From: an uncultured Opitutaceae bacterium
GTDB taxonomy: Bacteria; Verrucomicrobiota; Verrucomicrobiia; Opitutales; Opitutaceae
Assembly (NCBI GenBank): GCA_903952145.1
Contig: CAJBES010000132.1
Location: forward strand, 1 to 51,610
Direction: 5' to 3'
DNA: 51,610 nucleotides
Both the position numbers and the translations under genes were made by a program. The notes below the pieces were generated by a model. The model was not told the origin of the DNA. It was given only the letters and a program-made list of their open reading frames with translations, and made no database searches. Shown here piece by piece: positions 15,255-23,011 of this stretch (position 1 is its first letter; the number at the start of each line of letters is the position of its first letter).

Positions 15255-16471
15255 GGCTGAATTTCGTCGAGCAATTTTCGCACGGTAGTCAGCAGGGTTT
15301 GGGGCCGGCAGGGTTTTTGAACAAATTCGTAGCCGCCGGAAAGCCCGGGAAACCGCTCCATGGTATCGCGCTGATGCCCGCTGGTGCAGATCACCTTGAG
15401 CCGGGGATTTTCGGCCCGCAGTTTCGCCGCGAGTTCCAGTCCGGTCATCTGGTCCTCCAGCACCATGTCCGTCAGGAGCAACTGGACGCGCGGGCCGTGC
15501 CATTGCCACGCTTCCAGCGCGTCTGGGCCCGAGCCGGCCTGCAGCACCCGGTAGCCCTGTGTCTGGAGGATGGCCACCGTGAACTCCCGGACCGCCACAT
15601 CGTCTTCCACGAGCAAAATCGTCTCGTGGCCCGCCCTGGCGCCGGCTCCCGGCGCAGAGGCGGATGCGGCCACCGCCCCCGGCGGAGCCACCGGCAGGAA
15701 CACTTTGAAACTTGCTCCGGCGGGGACGACGTTTGCCGCCGTCACCCAGCCGCGGTGCTGCTGGACAATGCCGAATACGGTGGCCAGCCCCAGCCCGATG
15801 CTCCGGCCTCCGGCCTTGGTGGTGAAAAACGGCTCGAAGATCCGGGGCAGAATTTCGAGGGCGATGCCACCACCGGTATCGTCGGCCTGGAGCACGACGA
15901 ACCGCCCCGGCGGGCGGTGCGGTCCGTCTTGCGCGGAGTCACCCGTGATTTCCACCACCTCGGTCGTGAACCGCAGCCGTCCGCCGGTGGGCATGGCGTC
16001 ACGGGCATTCAACGCGAGGATGACCAGCACCTGTTCCAGCATGCCCGGGTCTGCGAGCAAGAGGGGCAGACCTGGGGCGAGTCGGAACTCCATGGAAATC
16101 TGGTCGCCCAGCACCCGGCCCAGCACGCCGGCGGTCTCCGCGATGAGCGCATTCAGATCCAGCGGCACGGCATGCGGTGTCTGCTGCCGGCTGAAAATCA
16201 GCAACTGGCGCATCAAGCTGCCGGCCTTTTCGGCCGCCGCATAAATCTGCTTCAGCAGTTCCTGACCATTGGCGTCATGATCCGCCGCGTCCAGCAACAC
16301 CCCGGCCTGGCCTCTGATCACGGTGAGCAGATCGCTGAGCGCCGGGGCAATGCCCCCGGCGACTTGCGCGAGTGCTTCCATTCTTTGGAGATCAACCCCG
16401 GCGTGGTCGGAGGCGCCTGGCGGCAGGGGCGAAGGTCCGTTGGGAGCAGTATCCGTATCCGACTCAGGCAT
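15251..16471 (-). CDS. Hybrid histidine-kinase-like protein lacking the phosphoacceptor histidine
   Basis: The 406-residue protein starts at the ATG at 16471 (MPESDTDTAP); the open frame upstream is low-complexity and crosses repeats. It has the layout of a soluble NtrB-like hybrid kinase: dimerisation region 30-100, HATPase about 120-270 with ALNARDAMPTGGR, DDTGGGI and EPFFTTK, and a C-terminal receiver about 285-406 with VEDD and LLTDMVLEDQ. The usual H box GGIAHDFNNLL reads GGIAPALSDLL, so the phosphoacceptor histidine and the following acidic residue are replaced by P43 and A44. The protein may bind ATP and be phosphorylated on its receiver, but should not autophosphorylate in the normal way. 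It is coupled to the large hybrid kinase by an ATGA overlap. Confidence 0.88.
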   Translation of the reverse strand: MPESDTDTAPNGPSPLPPGASDHAGVDLQRMEALAQVAGGIAPALSDLLTVIRGQAGVLLDAADHDANGQELLKQIYAAAEKAGSLMRQLLIFSRQQTPHAVPLDLNALIAETAGVLGRVLGDQISMEFRLAPGLPLLLADPGMLEQVLVILALNARDAMPTGGRLRFTTEVVEITGDSAQDGPHRPPGRFVVLQADDTGGGIALEILPRIFEPFFTTKAGGRSIGLGLATVFGIVQQHRGWVTAANVVPAGASFKVFLPVAPPGAVAASASAPGAGARAGHETILLVEDDVAVREFTVAILQTQGYRVLQAGSGPDALEAWQWHGPRVQLLLTDMVLEDQMTGLELAAKLRAENPRLKVICTSGHQRDTMERFPGLSGGYEFVQKPCRPQTLLTTVRKLLDEIQP

Positions 16472-16943
16472 GGTGTTGCTTAGGTTCTGACCGGTCAGCC
16501 GCGCCAGCGCAAGCTGGTTGGTGGAGCGGCCGGGAGGTTTTTGTTTTGGAAGAACTGGAGCCGCGCCGTCCTCGGCGCGGAGGAGGGGAAGGAGCGCGCC
16601 GAGGGCACCCCATCCCCGGCAGTCCTGATCAAAACTACGGACGCATGCAGTTGAACTCGAATCACAGCGAAGATGCGCCAACCAAATGGTGCCACGGTAG
16701 GCCACCCGCTTGCGGGCGCTTTCCCAAGCGCGAGCAAGCTCGCTGCCTAGGGCGAACTGCATGACTATGGCACTGGAGGCGGGTGCGGTCGGGCAGAGCG
16801 CCGGACTGCACTTATGGGGGCGGTTGGCTAAAGTCGTGCTGGAACGGCCGCGGGCCGGGGTGCTCGGTCGGTTGCGGCAAGTGCAGCCAGCCAGCTTGCC
16901 GGCGCCCTTGTGGCGCGGGCAAGCGGTGAGCGGAGGTTGGCCC
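16472..16943. other. 472-bp intergenic region with hairpins
   Basis: No supported gene was found here. It contains a perfect 8-bp stem ccgcgccg/cggcgcgg with a tcct loop (16561-16580) and a cluster of short palindromes at about 16694-16750 (cccgcttgcggg, gcgagcaagctcgc). Neither is followed by a T run, so they look like dispersed hairpin repeats rather than terminators. The promoter of the hybrid-kinase operon is expected near the left end but was not recognisable. Confidence 0.45.
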
Positions 16944-18920
16944 TCAGCTTTTCTCCGCCAGTTCCGTCCCCGGGTTGTCGGCGGGCGGGAGGTTCTTCCA
17001 CCAGTAGCGATAGACCCCAGCGAGGCCGATGCAGAACAGGGCCGCGGTCCACGCAAATGCCGTCCAGGAGCGGATCATGAACTGCATGGTGAGCAGGAAG
17101 AATGCGACCTGGGCCAGCATGATGAAGGGTACGGCGAGGAGGTCGTTGCGGTGTTCGCGGTCCATGGCCGTGCGGGTGTCCGTCGCCAGTTCGGCGCGCA
17201 GCGGACCCCAGGCGCCGAAGGGCCGGGTGGTGCGGTAGAAGTGGCGGAGGGTCTCCGGGTCGGTGGGCGGCGTGAGCAGTGAGATGACGATGGTGCCGGC
17301 GAAGGACAGCGCGGACATGAGCAGCAATTGCTGCCATTCCACCATGTGGCGGGCGGCGAACCACTGGATGAGGGCGCCGGCGCCGCCCAAGGCCGTGCCG
17401 CCGACCACGCCCCAGCCGTTGCAGCGCCACCAGTAGAGGCGGAGCAACTGCGGGGCGAACATGCTCGCGGAGAGGCTCATGACGATCCAGGCCCAGAGCT
17501 CGTTGATGCTGCCGGCGTTCACGCCCATCCAGAAGGCGACGGCGAGAATGAGCACGGCGGAGCCGTAGGAGGCGAAAAGCAATTCCCGGGTGCTGGCGCC
17601 GGAGCGGAAGCGGTCCTTATAAATGTCGTTCACCATCATGGCGGCGGCCTGGTTGACGGTGCCGGTGAGGGTGGACATCATGGCCGCGAGCATGGCGACG
17701 AGGAAGAAGCCGCGCAGACCGGACGGCACACTGTTCAATAATACCGCCGGGAGGATCTGCTCCGGATTGACCGTGCCGTACACGCTCACGAGCGGCAGTT
17801 TCTCACGCCACTTCGGCCCAAGCACCGTTTCCAACTCGGCGGCAACGCCCGGCGCGGCGGCGGCGGGCTGGTTGATGATCTCGCTGGTGACGTCATGCCA
17901 GAAAGCCTGCGGGGTGTCGGGGTAATGGCGGCGCACGACGGCCGCCGCCTGCTCGAGCGCCACGGGCTTGGGGAAGTAACTGTCGACGAGGAACACGCCC
18001 AGCACCGCGAAGCTGATCATCAACGGCCAGCGGAAGCCGATCAGCAGTCCCTGCAGCATGGTCTGGAGCCCGCATTCGCGGTCGCTGCGTGCGCCGAAGT
18101 AACGGCTCTCGGCGCCGGTGCCGAGGCCGCCGATGATGTTCCGCAGCAGGTAGAACAGGGCGAACATCAGGAGCGACTCGTAGATCTCGTAGCCGCGCGG
18201 CATGGTGGTGTGCGCGTGCGGTATGCTGGAGATCCAGTAGGCGTTGCCGGTCACGCGTTCGGCCACCGCCCCAAGGGTCGCAAGATCCGGCGTGGCCTGC
18301 CAGGCGATGAAGCCGATAAGGAAACAGGCTGCGATGATGATGAGGCCCTGCACGAGATCGGTGAGCACCACGCCGTAGAAACCCGACAGCATGGTGTAGA
18401 TCGCACAGATCACGATGAGCACGGCGGTGACCAGCATCGGCGGGTAGGAGACGAACTGCCCCATGAAGAGACTCGTGCCGCGGATGAGGTAGGCGAGCAT
18501 GCCGATGCTCAGCGCCACATTCATCAGCGCGGTGAGCAGGCGCATCCAGCCGGCGGCGCGGTTCTGGCCGAAGCGGTACATCATCCACTCGGCGGCAGTC
18601 ATGCAGCCGGAACGCCGGTGCCACTTGGCGGTGAAGGCCATCATGAAGGGCAGGATGAGCGCCACGCCACCGCGAAACTCGATGAACAGGCCCCGCGGCC
18701 CGAGCAGGTAGAGGAACGAGGTGATGATCATCGTGCCGGTGAGGTCGAACCAGTTGACCATGCCCGCCATCCCGAGCAGGTACCAGGGAAGCGAGCGGCC
18801 CCCGAGGTAGTATTCGTTCAGACTGCGGCTGGCCTTGCGCGTCATGATCACACCCATCACAAGCGTAATGGCGAAGTATGAGACGATGATGACGAGGTCG
18901 GTCGTGCTGAGGAGCTGCAT
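16944..18920 (-). CDS. Sodium:solute symporter (SSS) family transporter
   Basis: This inner-membrane cation-coupled uptake system has 658 residues with about 13-14 hydrophobic helices. Family features include an N-terminal helix followed by a polar loop and NEYYLGGRSLPWYLLGMAG, then AMMSTLTGTVNQAAAMMVND in the conserved core region. It is longer than typical SSS proteins (about 500-550) because of a soluble loop around residues 330-390 and a C-terminal tail. It starts at the ATG at 18920 and is divergent from the UroD-like gene. The substrate cannot be read from the sequence. The neighbourhood of oxidoreductase and methyltransferase-like genes suggests an organic solute such as a sugar, a polyol or a methylated compound. 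Confidence 0.93.
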   Translation of the reverse strand: MQLLSTTDLVIIVSYFAITLVMGVIMTRKASRSLNEYYLGGRSLPWYLLGMAGMVNWFDLTGTMIITSFLYLLGPRGLFIEFRGGVALILPFMMAFTAKWHRRSGCMTAAEWMMYRFGQNRAAGWMRLLTALMNVALSIGMLAYLIRGTSLFMGQFVSYPPMLVTAVLIVICAIYTMLSGFYGVVLTDLVQGLIIIAACFLIGFIAWQATPDLATLGAVAERVTGNAYWISSIPHAHTTMPRGYEIYESLLMFALFYLLRNIIGGLGTGAESRYFGARSDRECGLQTMLQGLLIGFRWPLMISFAVLGVFLVDSYFPKPVALEQAAAVVRRHYPDTPQAFWHDVTSEIINQPAAAAPGVAAELETVLGPKWREKLPLVSVYGTVNPEQILPAVLLNSVPSGLRGFFLVAMLAAMMSTLTGTVNQAAAMMVNDIYKDRFRSGASTRELLFASYGSAVLILAVAFWMGVNAGSINELWAWIVMSLSASMFAPQLLRLYWWRCNGWGVVGGTALGGAGALIQWFAARHMVEWQQLLLMSALSFAGTIVISLLTPPTDPETLRHFYRTTRPFGAWGPLRAELATDTRTAMDREHRNDLLAVPFIMLAQVAFFLLTMQFMIRSWTAFAWTAALFCIGLAGVYRYWWKNLPPADNPGTELAEKS

Positions 18921-19198
18921 GGATCAGGGGTTGGGGAAGTTGTCGCAGAGCTAGGCAGACGGACGGGCCAGGGCAAAAGAAAAGCCCATGGCCACGGCGA
19001 TTGTTCATTGCGGCGAGCCGTGACCGTCACACGCCACGTGAAGCCCCACTCCGGCCCAGTGGCGTGGCGCCCGGCGGAGGCATCAGCGCCGGTAATCATG
19101 GCTAGCACATTTGCTCAAAACGTATTTGCGCAGTGCTTTCCGGGGCGCCTTTCTCGCGGTGGACGGATTCCCTGCGGTCACAACCGGCCGTCCTCCCT

Positions 19199-20275
19199 AT
19201 GAGCATGACATCCAAACAACGGGTCAGCACAACCCTGGCCTGCCAGCAGCCCGACCGCGTGCCGATCGATTACTTTGCCAACGCCGACATCGACCGCCGC
19301 CTGAAGGTCCATTTCGGCCTGGCGTCCGACGATGGCGAGGGACTGTTGCGCGCGTTGCAGGTTGATTTTCGCGGGGTCCATGCGCCCTATCGCGGACCCA
19401 AGCTGCACGCCGACCTGCCCGAGCGCGGCGTGGTGGTGGACGACTGGGGCATCCATCGCATCTGGATCGAGCACACCTCGGGCGGTTACTGGGACTACTG
19501 CGATTTTCCCCTGCAGGAGGCGACCGAAGAGGCGGTGGCGGCGTGGCCCATGCCCTCGCCGGATGACTACGACTACGCGGCCGTGCCGGCGCTGTGCCGG
19601 CAACACGCGGAGTATGGCGTTTACACCGGCGGCGCGGGGCTGCCGGATGTCATCAATGGCAACGGCATGCTCCGGACCATGGAGCAGACACTCGTCGATC
19701 TGTTTACGGATGATCCCGCCGGGATGCTGCTGACGCGTCGCCGTGTAGAGCTGCAGTGCGAAGTGCTGCGCCGGACGCTGGAGGCCGCGCAAGGCGGCAT
19801 CGACTTCGTCTGGATGGGTGAGGATCTGGGCACGCAGATCGGGCCGACGATCAGTCCCGACCTTTACCGTCGGCAGCTCCGGCCGCTCCACCAGCGCGTC
19901 GTTGACCTCGCCCGTGCCTTCGGCCTGCCCACGATGCTGCATTCCTGCGGCTCGAGCAGCTGGGTCTACGAGGATTTCATCGCCATGGGCATCAAGGCGG
20001 TCGACACCCTCCAGCCCGAGGCGACAAACATGGAGCCCGCTTATCTGAAATCACGCTTCGGCGGCCGGCTCGCGTTTCACGGCTGCATCAGCACCGCCGG
20101 CCCGGTCGCCTATGGCACTCCGGCCGAGACCGTGGCGTATTGCCGGCGGACCCTGGACATCATGATGCCGGGCGGCGGCTACTGTTTCTCGCCGACGCAT
20201 GCGCTGCAGGACAATTCCCCCACCGAAAATGTCCTGGCCATGTATGCCACGGCGCAGGAGCACGGCTGGTATTGA
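19199..20275 (+). CDS. Uroporphyrinogen decarboxylase-family (methyltransferase-like) protein
   Basis: The 358-residue protein has the UroD/MtaA TIM-barrel family pattern, with the N-terminal motif TTLACQQPDRVPIDYF and a late MLHSCGSS...FHGC arrangement. The latter matches the His-X-Cys...Cys zinc site of corrinoid methyltransferases rather than the arginine-rich active site of true HemE. It is therefore more likely to be a cobamide-dependent methyl-transfer or related catabolic protein than a heme-synthesis enzyme. No corrinoid-binding protein is adjacent. The chosen start is the ATG at 19199 (MSMTSKQR); the ATG at 19205 is equally possible, and neither has a strong ribosome-binding site. 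It is divergent from the SSS transporter across 278 bp. Confidence 0.85.
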   Translation: MSMTSKQRVSTTLACQQPDRVPIDYFANADIDRRLKVHFGLASDDGEGLLRALQVDFRGVHAPYRGPKLHADLPERGVVVDDWGIHRIWIEHTSGGYWDYCDFPLQEATEEAVAAWPMPSPDDYDYAAVPALCRQHAEYGVYTGGAGLPDVINGNGMLRTMEQTLVDLFTDDPAGMLLTRRRVELQCEVLRRTLEAAQGGIDFVWMGEDLGTQIGPTISPDLYRRQLRPLHQRVVDLARAFGLPTMLHSCGSSSWVYEDFIAMGIKAVDTLQPEATNMEPAYLKSRFGGRLAFHGCISTAGPVAYGTPAETVAYCRRTLDIMMPGGGYCFSPTHALQDNSPTENVLAMYATAQEHGWY

Positions 20276-20295
20276 GTTATTCCGGAGCTGAGGTC

Positions 20296-20320
20296 TAACC
20301 ACGGATGGGCACGAATCCGG
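20296..20320. repeat. 25-bp repeat, inverted copy at 23986-24010
   Basis: The 25 bp starting taaccacggatgggc recur exactly, in reverse complement, at 23986-24010, and similarity extends about 10 bp further on the left with two mismatches. The pair brackets the nitroreductase, Gfo/Idh/MocA and TPR genes. Confidence 0.85.
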
Positions 20321-20389
20321 TCGTCGGATTTCAAACCACAGAGTATCGACCACGAAGATCGCGAAGGGGAGAAGGGAGATGGGTTTTTG

Positions 20390-20459
20390 AACCACGGATT
20401 ACATAGATGATCACAGATGGAAGGGATTCAATCCGTGCCGATCAGTGTGATCCGTGGTT
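20390..20459. repeat. 70-bp element with 10-bp inverted ends (aaccacggat ... atccgtggtt)
   Basis: Perfect 10-nt inverted ends enclose internal copies of related words (cacagatgg, atccgtgcc). The same vocabulary appears at 20296 and 23986, so it is a dispersed intergenic repeat. Confidence 0.7.
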
Positions 20460-20588
20460 AAAGGTGCTTTTTGTGGCCAAGCTTCATGAATTATCCGGCT
20501 CCGCCGGGAAAACCTTTTCTTGCTCCGCAACTAGAGTCGTTTTTCATCCGCAGCCAAACGCGGCGGCAACGCAAAGACAGACCCAGCT

Positions 20589-21137
20589 ATGAAAACGACC
20601 CCCAACGACAAGATCCAGTTCATCCTCGGCCGGCGGAGCATCCGCGCTTTCGGACCGGGTGCAGTCAGCGAGGACGAGGTTCTCCAAATCCTACAGGCGG
20701 CCATGGCGGCGCCTTCGGCGGTGGCCAAGGATCCGTGGCGCTTCGTCGTGATCCGCAGCCCGCAGATGCTGGCGGCCATCGCCGAAGTCCTGCCCAACGG
20801 CCGGATGCTCGCCACGGCCCCGCTGGGCATCATCGTCTGCGGGGACAACCGCATGGTGCACGACGGGAAGATCAGCTACCTGCTGCAGGATTGTTCGGCG
20901 GCCATCGAGAATCTGCTGCTGGGGGCCCACGCGTTGGGTCTGGGGGCCTGCTGGCTGGGGGTGCATCCGCGCGAGGAACGGGTCATGCAGTTCCAGGAAC
21001 TGCTGGGACTGCCTTCGCCGATCATACCCATCGCCGCGATCGCCATCGGCCATCCGGGCGAAACCAAGGAGCCGCGCACGCGCTACAACGGCGACTATGT
21101 GCATTGGGAAAAATGGCGAGAGAAAGCCGGATCCTAG
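20589..21137 (+). CDS. Nitroreductase-family FMN oxidoreductase
   Basis: This is a 182-residue flavoprotein of the nitroreductase superfamily, probably a homodimer that reduces nitro or quinone-like compounds with NAD(P)H. Recognisable family features are the N-terminal GRRSIRAFGPGAVSEDE with the phosphate-contacting RRSIR, AAMAAPSAVAKDPWRFVVI, the central AIENLLLGAHALGLGACWLG and the terminal AIGHPGETKEPR. The length is typical for the short BluB/NfsA-like subgroup. It starts at the ATG at 20589. It is flanked by dispersed repeats on both sides and has no obvious operon partner, so its substrate is unknown. Confidence 0.93.
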   Translation: MKTTPNDKIQFILGRRSIRAFGPGAVSEDEVLQILQAAMAAPSAVAKDPWRFVVIRSPQMLAAIAEVLPNGRMLATAPLGIIVCGDNRMVHDGKISYLLQDCSAAIENLLLGAHALGLGACWLGVHPREERVMQFQELLGLPSPIIPIAAIAIGHPGETKEPRTRYNGDYVHWEKWREKAGS

Positions 21138-21181
21138 GACCACGAAGGACCACGAAGGAACACGAATTGACACGAATGGAA
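21134..21181. repeat. CACGAAGGA / CACGAATTGA dispersed repeat
   Basis: Direct repeats of accacgaagg followed by cacgaattga and cacgaatgga lie right at the nitroreductase stop. They are related in vocabulary to the repeats at 20296 and 23986. Confidence 0.6.
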
Positions 21182-21241
21182 ACTGAGAGGTCCGCAGCCG
21201 GTTGCTGGACCCACGGGAAAGGGTAACAGGAGCAGCGGTGA

Positions 21242-21316
21242 TTAACTGACGAGGGTAAAGTTGGGATCCTTGAGGAGACGGTTGAGGACGATGATCATCT
21301 TGCGCATGACGGTGGC
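21242..21316 (-). pseudogene. IS110-family-like transposase C-terminal relic
   Basis: The minus strand reads ATVMRKMIIVLNRLLKDPNF and ends in a TAA stop at 21242-21244. This resembles the conserved C-terminal end of IS110-family transposases (AVMRKLL..LN.LLRD). Upstream the frame is closed by a TGA at 21317, so only about 24 codons survive. No terminal repeats or the rest of the transposase are present. Repeats at 21134-21181 lie 60 bp away. Confidence 0.5.
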
Positions 21317-21344
21317 TCAATGCGTCACGAAAGACGTTAGGATG

Positions 21345-22604
21345 TCAGAGTTTGTATTCAGGGATTTTAAGCCACTCGCCTTCCCGGAGTGCGGATTGAT
21401 GGGCGACGATGCCGGCGACGGTCAGATTCAGCGCCATGGCGATGTTCACAAGGGGCGTGCGGTCCTGGAGAATGGCGCTGACAAACTCGTTCATCAGAGG
21501 GCCATGGGAACCCCCGTGGTGACCGGAATAGGGCCCGGAGACTGATGGCGGGACCGGCGGGCGCTTCGTGTCGGGCAGGTTCTTGGCCAAGCCTCTGTAT
21601 TGGCCGTAATAGGAGCCTCTTTGCCCTCGGATGCGGCCCATTTCCCCGCCGGTGCCGGGGGTGTCCCAACTGACGGCCATGCGCGCCATGCCGCCTTCGC
21701 TGGTGTGAAACAGCGCAATTTCCGTCCCGAACGGATTCCGATAGGGATTGTTGGCCGGTTTGAAATCCTCCATGATGCTGGGCATGCCCAGGCAGGAGAC
21801 CTTGGTGAAGGTTTCCCCCGTGACGCAGTGGTAATAGGCGTTGGAATGGGTCGGATACCATTGCGGCGGAAGCCCGATGCGCCAGCCCTTGTAGGAGTCG
21901 ATCGGCTCGGACATGTAGTGGAAGTATTCACCTTCGGCATAGACCAATTGGCCCAAACCGCCTGCGCGGTAGATTTCCCGCATGGCGTGCAAATCCGCGT
22001 GAAAGGCCGAGGTCTCGAACATCATGTATTTGAGACCGCTGGACTTCACCGCGGCCCACAATCGGTCGGCGTCTTCGAGGGAGCCAAAGACGGCGGGCAC
22101 CGCGGTCGCGACGTGTTTGCCGTGCTGAAGGGCCTCGAGGCAGTGCCGGGTATGGCTCGGTGCGTCGGTGGCGACAAACACCGCCTCAATGCTGGAATCC
22201 TTGACCATGTCTTCGAGCGAAGGATAGGTCTTGGCGCAGCGACACTCCCTGGCCAGCGCGTCGCGGCGTTCGGTGAAAAGGTCGGTGACGGCGACGACCT
22301 CCACATTCGGATGATCCTGAAATCCGAAAGCGGCTCCGAATTGGCAGACGCCATAGCCGGCAATGCCAACCCGGATTTTGCGATCTGAAAGCGGCCGCCA
22401 GCCCTTGGCGGCATCGGGATCATCGGCGGGCCGTTCGAAGCCCTGAATCCTGGGCGTTTCTGCACCGCGGGCTTTCGCGGATAACCCGAGGGTGGACGCA
22501 CCCAAAATCGTGCCGGCAGATTGAAGGAAGCTGCGACGTGATTGGAAGCGTGTGCCTGGGGACGGAGCTCGCTCAGGCGTGGCGTCATGGGCTGGGGTGT
22601 TCAT
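21345..22604 (-). CDS. Tat-exported Gfo/Idh/MocA-family oxidoreductase
   Basis: A twin-arginine signal (SRRSFLQS, R23/R24, then a hydrophobic stretch ending near A47) precedes a Rossmann NAD(P)-binding domain with GIAGYGVCQFG (about 80-90) and a C-terminal dehydrogenase-like domain, 419 residues in all. Family members oxidise or epimerise sugars and inositols; exported members are common in PVC bacteria and may carry cofactor through the Tat system. The usual catalytic EKP motif after GKHV reads TAVPAVF, so the canonical lysine is missing and the chemistry may differ. It starts at the ATG at 22604 and is flanked by an IS110 relic downstream and repeat-rich DNA upstream. The substrate is not inferable. 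Confidence 0.92.
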   Translation of the reverse strand: MNTPAHDATPERAPSPGTRFQSRRSFLQSAGTILGASTLGLSAKARGAETPRIQGFERPADDPDAAKGWRPLSDRKIRVGIAGYGVCQFGAAFGFQDHPNVEVVAVTDLFTERRDALARECRCAKTYPSLEDMVKDSSIEAVFVATDAPSHTRHCLEALQHGKHVATAVPAVFGSLEDADRLWAAVKSSGLKYMMFETSAFHADLHAMREIYRAGGLGQLVYAEGEYFHYMSEPIDSYKGWRIGLPPQWYPTHSNAYYHCVTGETFTKVSCLGMPSIMEDFKPANNPYRNPFGTEIALFHTSEGGMARMAVSWDTPGTGGEMGRIRGQRGSYYGQYRGLAKNLPDTKRPPVPPSVSGPYSGHHGGSHGPLMNEFVSAILQDRTPLVNIAMALNLTVAGIVAHQSALREGEWLKIPEYKL

Positions 22605-22770
22605 GAAGGTGAATTGCCCACGTTGGTCCCGGAAGGGAAGCGGGAATTTCCGCAGACTGGGATTGGGCCGAGAGCCAGGACATGAGCGAGTGGAGGCCTG
22701 CAGCCAAGGCCGGAAGATTCCTTCCTAATGCCATTCGCCCTGAGATTAAAATGCTTGGATAATGAATGCA
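22605..22770. other. Spacer upstream of the oxidoreductase gene
   Basis: This is the first part of a 407-bp intergenic region. No gene, terminator or convincing promoter was seen here, although the promoter of the oxidoreductase gene is expected in it. Confidence 0.35.
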
Positions 22771-22821
22771 GGCAGGCGTTCGCTGGTGGACGGCCGAAGC
22801 GCCTGCAAGCAGGTATCTGCG
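22771..22821. repeat. REP-like stem-loop repeat, copy 2
   Basis: It matches copy 1 (10596-10646) over most of its length: ggcagg, ttcgctggt, gacggcc, gcgcct and agcagg occur in the same order and spacing. Internal pairing of gcaggcg with cgcctgc forms a hairpin. Confidence 0.7.
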
Positions 22822-23011
22822 AAAGAGCAAATACGGTGGGCGATGGGCATAAGTTCCAGATAAAGACCCAATCCATGCTCATGGTGAAAAGCTGGAACAC
22901 GGAATCAACACCCCGGCTGCGCTTTCGTTTCCCGCTTTCCTGTCTTCCGTATTCGACCACGGCAGAGAATGTGAGACAGCCAACGATGCAACGGGCAGGA
23001 TCGGCCTGCGG

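Larger units (their letters stand above)
20276..20588. other. 312-bp spacer dominated by dispersed repeats
   Basis: No gene was found between the UroD-like and nitroreductase genes. The spacer contains repeats built on aaccacggat / cacgaat, described separately, followed by about 130 bp with no recognisable feature before the nitroreductase start. Confidence 0.5.

Noticed and set aside
16561-16580. Intrinsic terminator after the symporter gene
   Set aside because: The 8-bp stem is perfect, but no T run follows on either strand.
19199-20275. Annotation as HemE (heme biosynthesis)
   Set aside because: The HSCG...HGC zinc-type motif and lack of the HemE substrate-binding signature fit UroD-like methyltransferases better.
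22601-22960. 119-codon minus-strand frame
   Set aside because: It spans the REP-like repeat and the spacer, with no domain pattern or plausible start context.
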